Part shown: positions 50,222-59,959 of the stretch, piece after piece
Layout: each line of letters starts with the position of its first letter
How positions within the stretch are numbered: the stretch's first letter is position 1
Assembly: GCF_934560975.1 (NCBI RefSeq)
Contig: NZ_CAKTFO010000004.1
Span: 144,462 to 208,461, forward strand
DNA from: an uncultured Sphingomonas sp.
GTDB lineage: Bacteria; Pseudomonadota; Alphaproteobacteria; Sphingomonadales; Sphingomonadaceae
DNA length: 64,000 nucleotides
Reading direction: 5' to 3'
Program-made: the position numbers and the translations under genes
Notes under the pieces: model-generated
What the model was told of the DNA's origin: nothing
Databases searched by the model: none
Seen by the model: only the letters and a program-made list of their open reading frames with translations

Positions 50222-50974
50222 ATGGCGGCACCGACCGTTTCCATGCAGGCGTTGCTCGATGCGGGCGCGCATTTCGGTCACCAGACGCACCGCTGGAATC
50301 CGAAGATGAAGCCTTACATCTTCGGTGAGCGCAACGGCATCCACATCATCGATCTGTCGCAGACCGTGCCGATGATGGCGCGCGCGCTCGACTTCGTCAG
50401 CCAGACCGTGTCCAGCGGCGGCAAGGTGCTGTTCGTCGGCACCAAGCGCCAGGCGCAGGAGCCGATCGCGGAGGCCGCGCGTCAGGCCGGCCAGCATTTC
50501 GTCAACCATCGCTGGCTGGGCGGCATGCTCACCAACTGGAAGACGATCTCGGGCTCGATCAAGCGTTACAAGGCGCTGGAAGAGCAGCTCTCGGGCGACA
50601 CGCACGGCCTCACCAAGAAGGAAGTGCTGCAGCTGACGCGTGAGCGCGACAAGCTTGAGCAGTCGCTCGGCGGCATCAAGGACATGGGCGGCATTCCCGA
50701 CGTCATGTTCGTGATCGACGCCAACAAGGAAGAGCTGGCGATCAAGGAAGCCAACACGCTGGGCATCCCGGTGGTGGCGATCCTCGATTCGAACGTCTCG
50801 CCCGACGGCATCGCTTTCCCGGTTCCGGCCAATGACGACGCCAGCCGCGCGATTCGGCTGTATTGCGACGCGATCGCCGAAGCCGCGACGCGCGGCAACG
50901 TCGCCAACCGCCGTCAGGGTGGCGAGGATCTCGGCGCGGCCGATGCTCCGCCCGTCGAAGAGGCGCTGGCGTAA
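50222..50974 (+). CDS. rpsB: 30S ribosomal protein S2
   Basis: A protein of 250 residues with the S2 signatures MQALLDAGAHFGHQTHRWNP, KMKPYIFGERNGIHIIDL and NHRWLGGMLTNWKTI, and IPVVAILDSNVSPDGI near the end. It binds 16S rRNA on the 30S subunit. AGGAG (50210-50214) fixes the ATG at 50222. First gene of the rpsB-tsf pair, which share a transcript interrupted by a palindrome. Confidence 0.98.
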   Translation: MAAPTVSMQALLDAGAHFGHQTHRWNPKMKPYIFGERNGIHIIDLSQTVPMMARALDFVSQTVSSGGKVLFVGTKRQAQEPIAEAARQAGQHFVNHRWLGGMLTNWKTISGSIKRYKALEEQLSGDTHGLTKKEVLQLTRERDKLEQSLGGIKDMGGIPDVMFVIDANKEELAIKEANTLGIPVVAILDSNVSPDGIAFPVPANDDASRAIRLYCDAIAEAATRGNVANRRQGGEDLGAADAPPVEEALA

Positions 50975-51020
50975 CACAGATGAAGCGCGGGCGGGGCATG
51001 ACCTCGCCCGTCGATTTTCC

Positions 51021-51042
51021 GGGCTCCCCCGCGGGGGAGCCC
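51021..51042 (+). terminator. 22-bp perfect palindrome between rpsB and tsf
   Basis: GGGCTCCCCCGCGGGGGAGCCC folds into a very stable hairpin, followed by TTGCCTTTG. In E. coli a terminator between rpsB and tsf sets their ratio; this probably acts as a partial terminator or attenuator. Confidence 0.7.
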
Positions 51043-51064
51043 TTGCCTTTGAAAGGATGAAGCT

Positions 51065-51988
51065 ATGGCGGAGATCACCGCTGCTGCCGTGAAGGACCTG
51101 CGCGAACGCTCGGGCGCCGGCATGATGGACTGCAAGAAGGCGCTGACCGAAACCAACGGCGACACCGAAGCGGCTGTCGACTGGCTGCGCACCAAGGGCC
51201 TCGCCACCGCCGCCAAGAAGAGCGGCCGCACCGCTGCCGAGGGTCTGGTGGGCGTCGCCGTGTCCGGCAAGACGGGTGCCTCGGTCGAGGTCAACAGCGA
51301 GACCGACTTCGTCGCCAAGAACGAGCAGTTCCAGGATTTCGTCCGCACCGTGTCGCAGCTGGCGCTGGAAACCGGCGACAGCATCGACGCGCTGGGCGCA
51401 GCGGCCTATCCGGGCGGCGGCACCGTGCAGGAAAAGCTGACTAGCAACGTCGCCACCATCGGCGAGAACCAGCAGCTGCGCCGCGCCAAGGTCGTGTCGG
51501 TGAACGAGGGCGCGGTCGTGTCCTACGTCCACAATGCGGCGGGCACCGGCATCGGCAAGATCGGCGTGCTCGTGGCGCTTGAGGGTTCGGCTCCGGTCGC
51601 GACCATCGAGGCGCTCGGCAAGCAGCTGGCAATGCACATCGCCGCCGCCAACCCGCTGGCGCTGCACGAGGAAGGTCTGGACGACGCCCTGGTCGAGCGC
51701 GAGCGCGCGATCGCGGCCGAGAAGGCCGCCGAATCCGGCAAGCCGCAGAACATCATCGAAAAGATGGTCGAGGGCGCCGTCGCCAAGTTCCGCAAGGAAA
51801 ATGCGCTGACCTCGCAGCTGTTCGTGATGGACAACAAGACCAAGATCGCCGACGTCATCGCGCAGGCAGCGAAGGATGCGGGCGGCACGATCGCGCTGAC
51901 CGATTATGTCCGCTTCCAGCTGGGCGAGGGCATCGAGAAGGAACAGAGCGACTTCGCGGCCGAGGTCGCGGCGGCGGCCGGCATCTAA
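51065..51988 (+). CDS. tsf: Elongation factor Ts
   Basis: A protein of 307 residues, guanine-nucleotide exchange factor of EF-Tu. The N-terminal UBA-like domain holds KDLRERSGAGMMDCKKALTE, followed by the core with SETDFVAKNEQFQDF. AAAGGA precedes the ATG. Full length. Two strong hairpins follow the stop. Confidence 0.98.
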   Translation: MAEITAAAVKDLRERSGAGMMDCKKALTETNGDTEAAVDWLRTKGLATAAKKSGRTAAEGLVGVAVSGKTGASVEVNSETDFVAKNEQFQDFVRTVSQLALETGDSIDALGAAAYPGGGTVQEKLTSNVATIGENQQLRRAKVVSVNEGAVVSYVHNAAGTGIGKIGVLVALEGSAPVATIEALGKQLAMHIAAANPLALHEEGLDDALVERERAIAAEKAAESGKPQNIIEKMVEGAVAKFRKENALTSQLFVMDNKTKIADVIAQAAKDAGGTIALTDYVRFQLGEGIEKEQSDFAAEVAAAAGI

Positions 51989-51999
51989 GCCGGCCCCGT

Positions 52000-52062
52000 C
52001 CTCCCGCAAACGGGAGGGGAGTTCTTGTTTGCGACGGCGCGCACCTCTAAGGTGCGCGCCGT
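52000..52062 (+). terminator. Tandem hairpin terminators after tsf
   Basis: First CCTCCCG-caaa-CGGGAGG (52000-52017), then ACGGCGCGCACC-tctaa-GGTGCGCGCCGT (52034-52062), which is followed by TTCCTT. The two stems fill the tsf-pyrH gap and should end much of the rpsB-tsf transcription. Confidence 0.8.
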
Positions 52063-52091
52063 TTCCTTATCAGATCGGACGAACGACGCGC

Positions 52092-52817
52092 ATGACGCAG
52101 CAGCCCTTCAAACGCATTCTCCTCAAACTGTCGGGTGAGGTGCTGATGGGGGGAGAGGGGTTGGCCATCGATCCCGCCATGACCGCGCGTGTCGCCCAGG
52201 AGATCGCCGAAGCGCGCGAGGCCGGGTTCGAGCTGTGCATCGTGGTCGGCGGCGGCAACATCTTTCGCGGTCTGTCGGCTGCGGCCAAGGGGATCGAGCG
52301 CGCGACGGCCGATTATATGGGCATGCTGGCGACCGTGATGAACGCGCTGGCGGTGCAGAACGCGCTGGAGCAGATCGGCGTCGATACCCGTGTCCAGTCC
52401 GCTATTCCGATGTCCTCGGTGTGCGAGCCGTTCGTGCGTCGCCGCGCCCTTCGCCACCTGGAAAAGGGGCGGGTGGTGATTTTTGCCGCCGGCGTGGGCA
52501 GCCCGTTCTTCACCACCGATACCGGCGCCGCGCTGCGGGCGGCCGAGATGAAGTGCGATGCCCTGTTCAAGGGCACGTCGGTGGACGGCGTGTATGATGC
52601 CGATCCCAAGAAGGTAGCCACCGCGCAACGCTACGAAACCGTCACCTTCGATCGCGTCCTGTCCGACAATCTGCGCGTGATGGACGCGAGTGCTGTGGCC
52701 TTGTGCCGCGACAATGCTATTCCGATCGTCGTGTTCAACATCCGTGAGCAGGGCAACCTTGCCCATGTGCTTGCGGGGAGCGGGACGGCCACGGTCGTCA
52801 GCAATCAGGGAGATTAA
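52092..52817 (+). CDS. pyrH: UMP kinase
   Basis: A hexameric amino-acid-kinase-fold enzyme of 241 residues that phosphorylates UMP. Start FKRILLKLSGEVLMGGEG; VVGGGNIFRG is the UMP-binding glycine loop; FTTDTGAALRAAEM and GTSVDGVYDADPKK are family signatures. No strong Shine-Dalgarno before the ATG at 52092. Followed by frr after 3 bases. Confidence 0.97.
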   Translation: MTQQPFKRILLKLSGEVLMGGEGLAIDPAMTARVAQEIAEAREAGFELCIVVGGGNIFRGLSAAAKGIERATADYMGMLATVMNALAVQNALEQIGVDTRVQSAIPMSSVCEPFVRRRALRHLEKGRVVIFAAGVGSPFFTTDTGAALRAAEMKCDALFKGTSVDGVYDADPKKVATAQRYETVTFDRVLSDNLRVMDASAVALCRDNAIPIVVFNIREQGNLAHVLAGSGTATVVSNQGD

Positions 52818-52820
52818 GCC

Positions 52821-53378
52821 ATGGCCGCCTATGACAAGGCCGACCTTGAGCGTCGGATGAACGGCGCGGTAGAGGCGCTGAAGCATGATCTGACCGGTCT
52901 GCGCACCGGGCGTGCATCGACCAGCCTGCTCGATCCGGTCACGGTAGAGGTTTATGGCAGCCATATGCCGCTCAATCAGGTTGCAACCGTCACCACGCCG
53001 GAATCGCGGATGCTGGCGGTGCAGGTGTGGGACAAGTCCAGCGTCGGCCCGGTCGACAAGGCGATCCGCTCGGCGGGGCTCGGCCTCAACCCGATCGTGG
53101 ACGGTCAGAACCTCCGCATCCCGATCCCGGACCTGACCGAGGAGCGGCGCAAGGAATTGGCGAAGCTTGCCGGGCAATATGCTGAAAAGGCGCGCATCGC
53201 GGTCCGCAACGTGCGCCGCGACGGCATGGACGCGCTCAAGACCGACGAGAAGAAGGGCGAGATCAGCGAGGACGATCGCAAGCGCCGCGAGGGCGAGGTA
53301 CAGAAGCTGACGGACGGCACCATTGCCGACGTCGATGCGGCCGCGTCGGCCAAGGAAAAGGAAATCCTCGGCAAGTGA
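52821..53378 (+). CDS. frr: Ribosome recycling factor
   Basis: A protein of 185 residues; DLERRMNGAVEALKHDLTGLRTGRAS opens the coiled-coil domain (residues split here between helix 1 and the loop), then LNQVATVTTPESRML and the C-terminal helices (DGMDALKTDEKKGEISEDD). With EF-G it splits post-termination ribosomes. It overlaps uppS by 4 bases (GTGA). Confidence 0.97.
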   Translation: MAAYDKADLERRMNGAVEALKHDLTGLRTGRASTSLLDPVTVEVYGSHMPLNQVATVTTPESRMLAVQVWDKSSVGPVDKAIRSAGLGLNPIVDGQNLRIPIPDLTEERRKELAKLAGQYAEKARIAVRNVRRDGMDALKTDEKKGEISEDDRKRREGEVQKLTDGTIADVDAAASAKEKEILGK

Positions 53379-54106
53379 GCTCCGCGTCGGCATCGCCGAT
53401 CCAGGATGGCGGGGGCGGCGGCGCTGTCCCGCGCCACGTCGCCATCATCATGGACGGCAACGGCCGCTGGGCATCCCGGCGGCTGATGCCGCGCATTGCC
53501 GGCCATCGTGCCGGCATGGAGGCGGTGCGGCGCACGATCCAGTCGGCCGGCACGCTGGGGATCGAGGCGCTGACCCTGTTCGCTTTTTCCTCTGAAAATT
53601 GGCGCAGGCCAGCGGAAGAGGTGCGCGATCTGATGGGCCTGTTGCGCTTCTACCTGAAGCGCGAGATCAAGGAACTCGACCGCAACAATGTCCGGCTGCA
53701 CCTGATCGGGGATTGGCGCCGATTCGATGCCGATCTGGTCCGCGATCTGGAACAGGCGGTGGCGCGGCTGTCGGGCAATGGCGGGCTGCAACTCACCATT
53801 GCGCTCAACTATGGCGGGCAGGACGAAATCGTCCGTGCGGCACAGGCGATCGTCGCGGACGGGCTTGCGGCGGCGGAGGTGGATGCCGCCGCGATCGAGC
53901 AACGGCTGGACACGCGCGGATTGCCGCCGCTCGACCTGCTGATCCGCACGTCGGGGGAAGCGCGGCTGTCCAATTTCCTGCTGTGGCAGGCCGCTTATGC
54001 CGAGTTGCTGTTCACGGATGTGTTATGGCCGGATTTCGATGCGGCCGATCTGGAGAAGGCGGTGATCGCCTTTGGACAGCGTGAGCGGCGTTATGGCGGA
54101 CGCTGA
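53375..54106 (+). CDS. uppS: Di-trans,poly-cis-undecaprenyl-diphosphate synthase
   Basis: A cis-prenyltransferase of 243 residues making the C55 carrier for peptidoglycan and polysaccharides. HVAIIMDGNGRWASRR (Asp27 for Mg2+), LFAFSSENWRRPAEEV, and LIRTSGEARLSNFLLWQ are diagnostic. The start is GTG at 53375, overlapping frr; the first 18 residues are a low-complexity tail. The 3' end overlaps cdsA by 14 bases. Confidence 0.96.
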   Translation: MSSASASPIQDGGGGGAVPRHVAIIMDGNGRWASRRLMPRIAGHRAGMEAVRRTIQSAGTLGIEALTLFAFSSENWRRPAEEVRDLMGLLRFYLKREIKELDRNNVRLHLIGDWRRFDADLVRDLEQAVARLSGNGGLQLTIALNYGGQDEIVRAAQAIVADGLAAAEVDAAAIEQRLDTRGLPPLDLLIRTSGEARLSNFLLWQAAYAELLFTDVLWPDFDAADLEKAVIAFGQRERRYGGR

Positions 54107-54887
54107 TCACGCGGCGCCGAAGCGGCCCACCGACCTGAAACGTCGCAGCCTTGTCGGCCTGGCGCTGGCGGCGGGTGCGATCCTGCTGCTGTGGCTCGGC
54201 GGCGTGGCTTTGTGGGCGTTGCTGACCGTTGGCGCCTTGGTGTCGCTGGCGGAATGGGCCGGATTGGTCCATGCCCGCCGCGCCCGGCTGGGCATCGCCA
54301 TGCTGATCCTGATCGTGGGCATGGCCTATGCGCTGCCGCTGATGTGGGGCACCGACCGGGCGACACTGGCGTTGCTGCTGATCGCGGCATTGGTGCTGGC
54401 CTTGTTCCCGCGCTTCGGGAGCATGTCGGTCGGGCTCGGCTATATCGGCACGGCGGCTATCTCCATCCTGTTCCTGCGCGAGCAGCCGAATGGGTTCGCG
54501 CTGGCCTTGTGGACGCTGGCGATCGTGTGGGCGACGGACATCGGCGCCTACTTTGCCGGTCACCGCATCGGTGGCGCCAAGCTCGCGCCCCGGATCAGTC
54601 CGAACAAAACCTGGGCCGGGCTGATCGGCGGCATGGTGGCGGCCGGGATCGTCGGCTTCGGCATTGCCAGCGTCGGCCGGCTTCCCCTTGGCGCATATTG
54701 GCTGGGCGCGCCGCTGGCGGTGGCGGCGCAGCTGGGCGACCTGTTCGAAAGCGGGCTCAAGCGGCGGGCGGGCCTCAAGGATTCCGGCACGATCCTGCCG
54801 GGGCATGGCGGACTGCTCGACCGCGTGGATGGCGTGTTGCCGGTCGCGATCCTGGTCGCGGCCCTGGTCGCCAACGGCAGCTTCTGA
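54093..54887 (+). CDS. cdsA: Phosphatidate cytidylyltransferase
   Basis: A membrane enzyme of about 264 residues making CDP-diacylglycerol. About eight helices; the C-terminal signature is complete (SPNKTWAGLIGGMVA, then GDLFESGLKRRAGLKDSG and PGHGGLLDRVDG). It feeds PssA and phosphatidylglycerol synthesis. I start at ATG 54093, inside the end of uppS; a GTG at 54081 or TTG at 54072 is possible. Confidence 0.95.
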   Translation: MADADHAAPKRPTDLKRRSLVGLALAAGAILLLWLGGVALWALLTVGALVSLAEWAGLVHARRARLGIAMLILIVGMAYALPLMWGTDRATLALLLIAALVLALFPRFGSMSVGLGYIGTAAISILFLREQPNGFALALWTLAIVWATDIGAYFAGHRIGGAKLAPRISPNKTWAGLIGGMVAAGIVGFGIASVGRLPLGAYWLGAPLAVAAQLGDLFESGLKRRAGLKDSGTILPGHGGLLDRVDGVLPVAILVAALVANGSF

Positions 54888-54889
54888 CC

Positions 54890-56056
54890 ATGGCGACACG
54901 TCGAACCGTCAGCATTCTCGGCGCGACCGGTTCGGTCGGCACCTCCACGTTGGACCTGATCGAGCGCGAGCCGGAGCGGTTCGAGGTGGTGGCGCTCACC
55001 GCGCACAGGGATGTAGAGGGGCTTGCCCGAGCCGCAATCCGCACCAACGCGCGGGTTGCCGTGATCGGTGAGGCGGAGCGGTATCGGGCGCTGTGCGATG
55101 CGCTGTCCGGCACCGGCATCGCTGCCATGGCGGGCGAGGGCGCCATCGTGGAGGCCGCCGAAACGGGCGCGGAATGGACCATGGCGGCGATCGTCGGCAC
55201 CGCCGGCATGGCCCCGACCATGGCCGCTTTGCGTCAGGGGCGCACGGTGGCGCTGGCCAACAAGGAGGCCTTGGTCTCCGCCGGCGCGTTGATGATCCAG
55301 GCGGCGGCTGACAGCGGCGCGACGCTGTTGCCAGTAGATTCTGAACATAATGCGGTATTTCAATGCTATCCGCACGGCTGCGCGGATATGGTGCGAAGGA
55401 TCGTCCTGACCGCCAGCGGTGGTCCGTTCCGTACGTGGACCCGCGACCAGATGCGGGATGTGACGCCCGTGCAGGCGGTGCGGCATCCCAATTGGTCGAT
55501 GGGCGCCAAGATTTCGGTCGATTCCGCCACGCTGATGAACAAGGGTCTCGAACTGATCGAGGCGCATCACCTGTTTCCGGTCGGGCATGAGCGGCTGGGC
55601 GTGCTGGTCCATCCGCAATCGGTGGTGCACGCCTTGGTCGAGATGATCGACGGATCGGTGCTGGCGCAACTCGGCTCGCCCGACATGCGGACGCCCATCG
55701 CCCATTCCCTGGCCTGGCCCGAGCGGATGGCGACGCCCTGTACGCCCTTAGATCTGGCGCGCGCCGGACGGCTGGACTTCGAGGAACCGGACTTCGCGCG
55801 CTTCCCGGCGCTCGGCCTGGCGATGGCCGCCCTTGCGGCGGGCGGGGCGCGGCCGGCGATCCTCAACGCCGCCAACGAGGTCGCGGTGGCGGCGTTCCTG
55901 GGTGGACGGATCGGCTTCCTCGATATTGCCACCGCAGTGGAGCAGGTGCTGGCGGCTTATGACGCGGCGCCACCCACCACGATCGACGAGGTGCTGGTGG
56001 TGGACGGGGAGGCGCGCCGCCAGGCCGAACGCGTGACGGAGTTGCAGGCGGCATGA
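54890..56056 (+). CDS. dxr: 1-deoxy-D-xylulose-5-phosphate reductoisomerase
   Basis: A protein of 388 residues; first committed step of the MEP pathway (DXP to MEP). NADPH motif SILGATGSVGTSTLDL; ANKEALVSAGALM and PVDSEHNAVFQ hold metal/substrate residues; SATLMNKGLELIEAHHLF is also present. ATG 2 bases after the cdsA stop. Its stop overlaps the rseP start (ATGA). Downstream MEP enzymes IspDF are at 41 kb. Confidence 0.97.
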   Translation: MATRRTVSILGATGSVGTSTLDLIEREPERFEVVALTAHRDVEGLARAAIRTNARVAVIGEAERYRALCDALSGTGIAAMAGEGAIVEAAETGAEWTMAAIVGTAGMAPTMAALRQGRTVALANKEALVSAGALMIQAAADSGATLLPVDSEHNAVFQCYPHGCADMVRRIVLTASGGPFRTWTRDQMRDVTPVQAVRHPNWSMGAKISVDSATLMNKGLELIEAHHLFPVGHERLGVLVHPQSVVHALVEMIDGSVLAQLGSPDMRTPIAHSLAWPERMATPCTPLDLARAGRLDFEEPDFARFPALGLAMAALAAGGARPAILNAANEVAVAAFLGGRIGFLDIATAVEQVLAAYDAAPPTTIDEVLVVDGEARRQAERVTELQAA

Positions 56057-57183
56057 GCATCACCGGCATCCTGCTGACGGTGGTCGGCTTCATCGCCGTG
56101 ATCGGCCCGCTGGTGTTCGTCCATGAACTCGGCCACTATCTGGCCGGCCGCATGTTCGGAGTGCAGGCCGAGGCTTTTTCGATCGGCATGGGCCGCGAGC
56201 TGCTCGGCTGGACCGACCGGCGCGGCACGCGCTGGAAGGTCGCCGCACTGCCGATCGGTGGCTACGTCAAGTTCAAGGGCGACATGGGCCCCGCCAGCGA
56301 GCCCGATCCCGCCTGGCTCGCCTTGCCGGAGAGCGAGAAGGCCAAGACCTTGCAGGGTCGGCCGGTATGGCAACGCTTCATCGTAGTCGCGGCGGGTCCG
56401 TTCACCAACTTCCTGGTCGCGATCCTGATCTTTACGACATTCTTCGGCGTCTATGGCGTGCCGCATACGCCGTCGGTGATCGCGCAGGTGCTGCCGGCAT
56501 CGTCAGCGGCGGCGGCGGGGATGCAGCCGGGCGATCGCATCCTGTCGATCGGCGGGCGCGACCTGACCCGGTTTGAGGATCTGCGCGAATATGTGTTCCT
56601 GCGCCCGCACCAGAAGGTGGTGGCTCAGGTGGAGCGGTCGGGCCGCGAACTCGCGCTGCCTCTGACGATCAAGGCGGTCGCCACCACCGACGCCCAGGGC
56701 AATCGCCTGGAATATGGACAACTAGGCATCGCACCGTCGGGGCAGGTGATCGTCCGGATGGGGCCGGTGCAGACGGTCGGCGCCGCCATGGAGGCAACAT
56801 GGCACACCGTACGTACCATGGTCGACGTGATCGGTCAGATCGTCGGTGGACAGCGGTCGGCGCAGGAACTGGGCGGGCCGCTGCGCATTGCCCAATTTTC
56901 CGGCGACCGGGTGTCGATGGGGCTGTTGCCGTTTATCGATTTCGTGGCGCTCATTTCGATTAATCTGGGCTTCATCAACCTGCTGCCAATCCCTTTGCTA
57001 GATGGCGGTCACCTTTTCTTCTATCTGGTCGAGGGCGTTCGCCGCCGACCATTGCCCGCCAAGGTTCAGGAATGGGCGTTTCGCTCCGGCCTGGCGCTTT
57101 TGCTCGGTTTCATGATGTTCGTGACGTTCAACGATCTGGGGTCGTTCGGTGTGTGGCAGGCGCTTGCCGGCTTGATCGGCTGA
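56053..57183 (+). CDS. rseP: Site-2 metalloprotease RseP
   Basis: An intramembrane zinc protease of 376 residues. HExxH is VFVHELGHYL (His24, Glu25, His28) in helix 1. One PDZ domain can be seen (SSAAAAGMQPGDRILSIGG). The second zinc motif is LLPIPLLDGGHL near the C terminus. E. coli RseP has two PDZ domains; this one looks single or reduced, as in other alphaproteobacteria. In this order it is upstream of bamA. Confidence 0.95.
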   Translation: MSITGILLTVVGFIAVIGPLVFVHELGHYLAGRMFGVQAEAFSIGMGRELLGWTDRRGTRWKVAALPIGGYVKFKGDMGPASEPDPAWLALPESEKAKTLQGRPVWQRFIVVAAGPFTNFLVAILIFTTFFGVYGVPHTPSVIAQVLPASSAAAAGMQPGDRILSIGGRDLTRFEDLREYVFLRPHQKVVAQVERSGRELALPLTIKAVATTDAQGNRLEYGQLGIAPSGQVIVRMGPVQTVGAAMEATWHTVRTMVDVIGQIVGGQRSAQELGGPLRIAQFSGDRVSMGLLPFIDFVALISINLGFINLLPIPLLDGGHLFFYLVEGVRRRPLPAKVQEWAFRSGLALLLGFMMFVTFNDLGSFGVWQALAGLIG

Positions 57184-57256
57184 TCGGGATCGGGCAGGGC
57201 GCTGCAACCGGATTGACCCGGTTTCCCAATATGTATGTGGTTGAAGGGCGGGTTGC

Positions 57257-59959
57257 GTGAAGGAAGGACTTACCGGCGGACGACGCGCCTCCATGCGGAT
57301 CGGCTCCGCACTGCTGATCGGCAGCGCGCTGGGGGGAGTGCCGGCTCTTGCCCAAAACCAGGCACCCGCAGGGACGGCCGGCCCGGTCGCCGCACCTCCA
57401 ACAACGGCTGTTCCGGAGCCCGGTTCCGGCACGATCCGCACCATCAGCGTTTCGGGCAACCAGCGGCTGGAGGCGGAAACTGTCCGCTCCTACATCAAGC
57501 TGCGGGCGGGTGAGGGCTATACGCGCGAGTCGCTCGACCAGGCGCTGAAGGATCTTTACGCCTCCGAACTGTTCGCCGACGTTCAGATTGCGGGCGCGGA
57601 TACGGGCGACATCGTCATCCAGGTGCGCGAAAATCCGGTGATCAACCGGATCGTGCTGGAGGGCAACAAGCGGATCAAGGAAGACAAGATCCGCCCCGAG
57701 ATCAAGCTGGCCCCGCGCCAGATCTTTACCCGCACCAAGGCGCGGGCCGACGTCGCCCGCATCATCGAGCTGTATCGCCGCCAGGGCCGCTATGCCGCGA
57801 CGATCGAGCCCAAGATGGTCCAACTCGACCAGAACCGCGTCGACGTGGTGTTCGAGATCCACGAAGGGCCCAAGAGCCGGGTGCGGCGCATCAACATCAT
57901 CGGCAACAAGGCGTTCAAGGCCAGCCGGCTGCGCGGCGAAATGGCGACCAAGACCGCCAGTCTGACCCACCTCTTCTCCGGCGGCACCAGCTACGATCCC
58001 GATCGCCTGGCCTATGACCAGCAGAAGATGCGGCAATTCTACCTGACCGAGGGCTATGCCGACTTCCATGTCGTGTCGGCGGTGGCGGAGCTGACGCCGG
58101 ACAAGCGCGACTTCATCATCACCTACGTCGTCGATGAAGGGCAGCGGTACAAGTTCGGGGACGTGAAGGTCGAGAGCGACATTCGCGACCTGAAGGCCGA
58201 TACGCTGGAGCATCTCGTCCGCATCAAGAAGGGCGATTGGTACAACGCCAAGATCACCGAGGATACGGTGGACGGCCTGACCGAGGCGGCGGGCCTGCTG
58301 GGCTATGCCTTTGCCGACGTTCGCCCCAATTTCGAACGCGACAAGGAAGCGCTCACCATGAGCGTGACCTTCCACCTGGCGAACGCGCCACGGGTCTATG
58401 TCGAGCGGGTGGACATCAACGGCAACACGATCACGCGCGACAAGGTGATCCGCCGCGAGTTTCGGTTGGCGGAGGGCGATGCCTTTAACGGTTTCCGGGT
58501 GAAGCGATCGCGCGACCGCATCCAGAGCCTGGGCTTCTTCCAGGACAAGCTGGAGATCGAGCAGAAGCAGGGTTCGGCACCCGATCAGGTCGTGCTGGAG
58601 ACCAATGTCGAGGAAAAGGCGACCGGCCAGCTACAGCTGTCGGCAGGCTATTCCAGCCTCGAAAAGTTCATCGTCAGCGCGCAGATTTCGCAAAACAATC
58701 TGATGGGCAAGGGCCAGGAGGTCCGCGCCGGCGTCGATTACTCGATCTATTCCAAGTCGATCACGCTCGGCTTCACCGAACCCTATCTGTTCGACAAGAA
58801 TATCGCGGTGGGCGTGGACGTGTTCCGTCGCGACTTCAACTCGTTCAACTATATCAACAACGATCGCAACACGACCTACGACCAGACGACCACCGGCTTC
58901 CAGATCCGCGCCGGCGTGCCGTTGACCGAGTTCTGGTCGCTGGCGCTGCGGTACGGGCTGAGCGCGGACCAAGTCTCGCTCAACAGGAACACCTTCTATT
59001 CGCCCTATCTGCCGGACGGCACGCTCGACCCCACGGGCACCTTGCGCTGCGATCCGCTGATCGCCGGGCGGTATCTGTGCGACTCGATCGGCGACCGCAT
59101 CACGTCCTCGATCGGCTACAGCCTGGTGTTCGACAATCTGAATGATCGTGTCCGTCCCACGGGCGGACGGCGCGTCGTGCTGAGCCAGGATTTCGCCGGT
59201 CTCGGCGGCAGCGTTCGCTACATCCGCACGCGGGGCGAGGGGCACCAATATTGGCGCTTCCTGGGCTTCACCATGTCGGCCAATGCCGAGGGCGGGTACA
59301 TCCACTCACTGAACAAGTCGCGTGGCGAAGGCGTGGACAAGGTCCGGTTGGTGGACCGCTTCTATTTGGGCCAGCCCGATTTCGCCGGTTTCGACATTCG
59401 CGGCATCGGCCCGCGCGTGCTGCGTTATCAATATGATGCAACCGGTAACTTGGTCACCGATCGCAGGAATGTTAGTGACGACGCGCTGGGCGGCCGGGCT
59501 TACTATTTCGGCAAGTTCGAGGTGCAGATCCCGCTCGGCAATGCCGCCCGGGAACTGGGTATCCGGCCGTCGCTGTTCGCCAATGTCGGCTCTGTGTTCG
59601 GTCTGACCAAGCCGATCTTGACGAATATTCCCAGGGAGGGTCAACTCCGCGAGACCTTGAATGTCGATGGCCAGCGCGTGTGCGTCGATGCAAATGTATC
59701 GGACAGCAACGTGCTGCCGTCTCAGGTCGTGTCGCCGAACACGACCTGCGGCACGGGTCTGCGTCCACAAGGCAACATCATCCCAGGCTTCCAGGAACGC
59801 TTTCTGGGCGATACATGGAAGCCGCGTGTGTCGGTCGGCCTCGGCGTGAACTGGAATTCGCCGTTCGGTCCTTTCCGTATCGATATCGCCAAGGCGCTGA
59901 TCACGCGCGAAGGCGACGATCCCAAGCTCTTCACCTTCAACGTAGGGACTCAATTCTGA
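57257..59959 (+). CDS. bamA: Outer-membrane assembly factor BamA
   Basis: A protein of 900 residues: signal peptide (SALLIGSALGGVPALAQ), five POTRA domains from about residue 55 to 400 (TIRTISVSGNQRLEAETVRS starts the first) and a C-terminal beta barrel ending in FTFNVGTQF, with the terminal Phe of outer-membrane proteins. It inserts barrels into the outer membrane. A long barrel loop (from NTFYSPYLPDGTLDP to CDPLIAG) is typical. GTG at 57257 or ATG at 57293 may start it; the gap from rseP holds TTGACC. Confidence 0.97.
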   Translation: MKEGLTGGRRASMRIGSALLIGSALGGVPALAQNQAPAGTAGPVAAPPTTAVPEPGSGTIRTISVSGNQRLEAETVRSYIKLRAGEGYTRESLDQALKDLYASELFADVQIAGADTGDIVIQVRENPVINRIVLEGNKRIKEDKIRPEIKLAPRQIFTRTKARADVARIIELYRRQGRYAATIEPKMVQLDQNRVDVVFEIHEGPKSRVRRINIIGNKAFKASRLRGEMATKTASLTHLFSGGTSYDPDRLAYDQQKMRQFYLTEGYADFHVVSAVAELTPDKRDFIITYVVDEGQRYKFGDVKVESDIRDLKADTLEHLVRIKKGDWYNAKITEDTVDGLTEAAGLLGYAFADVRPNFERDKEALTMSVTFHLANAPRVYVERVDINGNTITRDKVIRREFRLAEGDAFNGFRVKRSRDRIQSLGFFQDKLEIEQKQGSAPDQVVLETNVEEKATGQLQLSAGYSSLEKFIVSAQISQNNLMGKGQEVRAGVDYSIYSKSITLGFTEPYLFDKNIAVGVDVFRRDFNSFNYINNDRNTTYDQTTTGFQIRAGVPLTEFWSLALRYGLSADQVSLNRNTFYSPYLPDGTLDPTGTLRCDPLIAGRYLCDSIGDRITSSIGYSLVFDNLNDRVRPTGGRRVVLSQDFAGLGGSVRYIRTRGEGHQYWRFLGFTMSANAEGGYIHSLNKSRGEGVDKVRLVDRFYLGQPDFAGFDIRGIGPRVLRYQYDATGNLVTDRRNVSDDALGGRAYYFGKFEVQIPLGNAARELGIRPSLFANVGSVFGLTKPILTNIPREGQLRETLNVDGQRVCVDANVSDSNVLPSQVVSPNTTCGTGLRPQGNIIPGFQERFLGDTWKPRVSVGLGVNWNSPFGPFRIDIAKALITREGDDPKLFTFNVGTQF

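Noticed and set aside
49733..52009. 758-codon open frame antisense to pssA-rpsB-tsf
   Set aside because: It covers three well-identified genes on the other strand; the product is Arg/His/Asp-rich low-complexity sequence typical of the GC-rich antisense frame.
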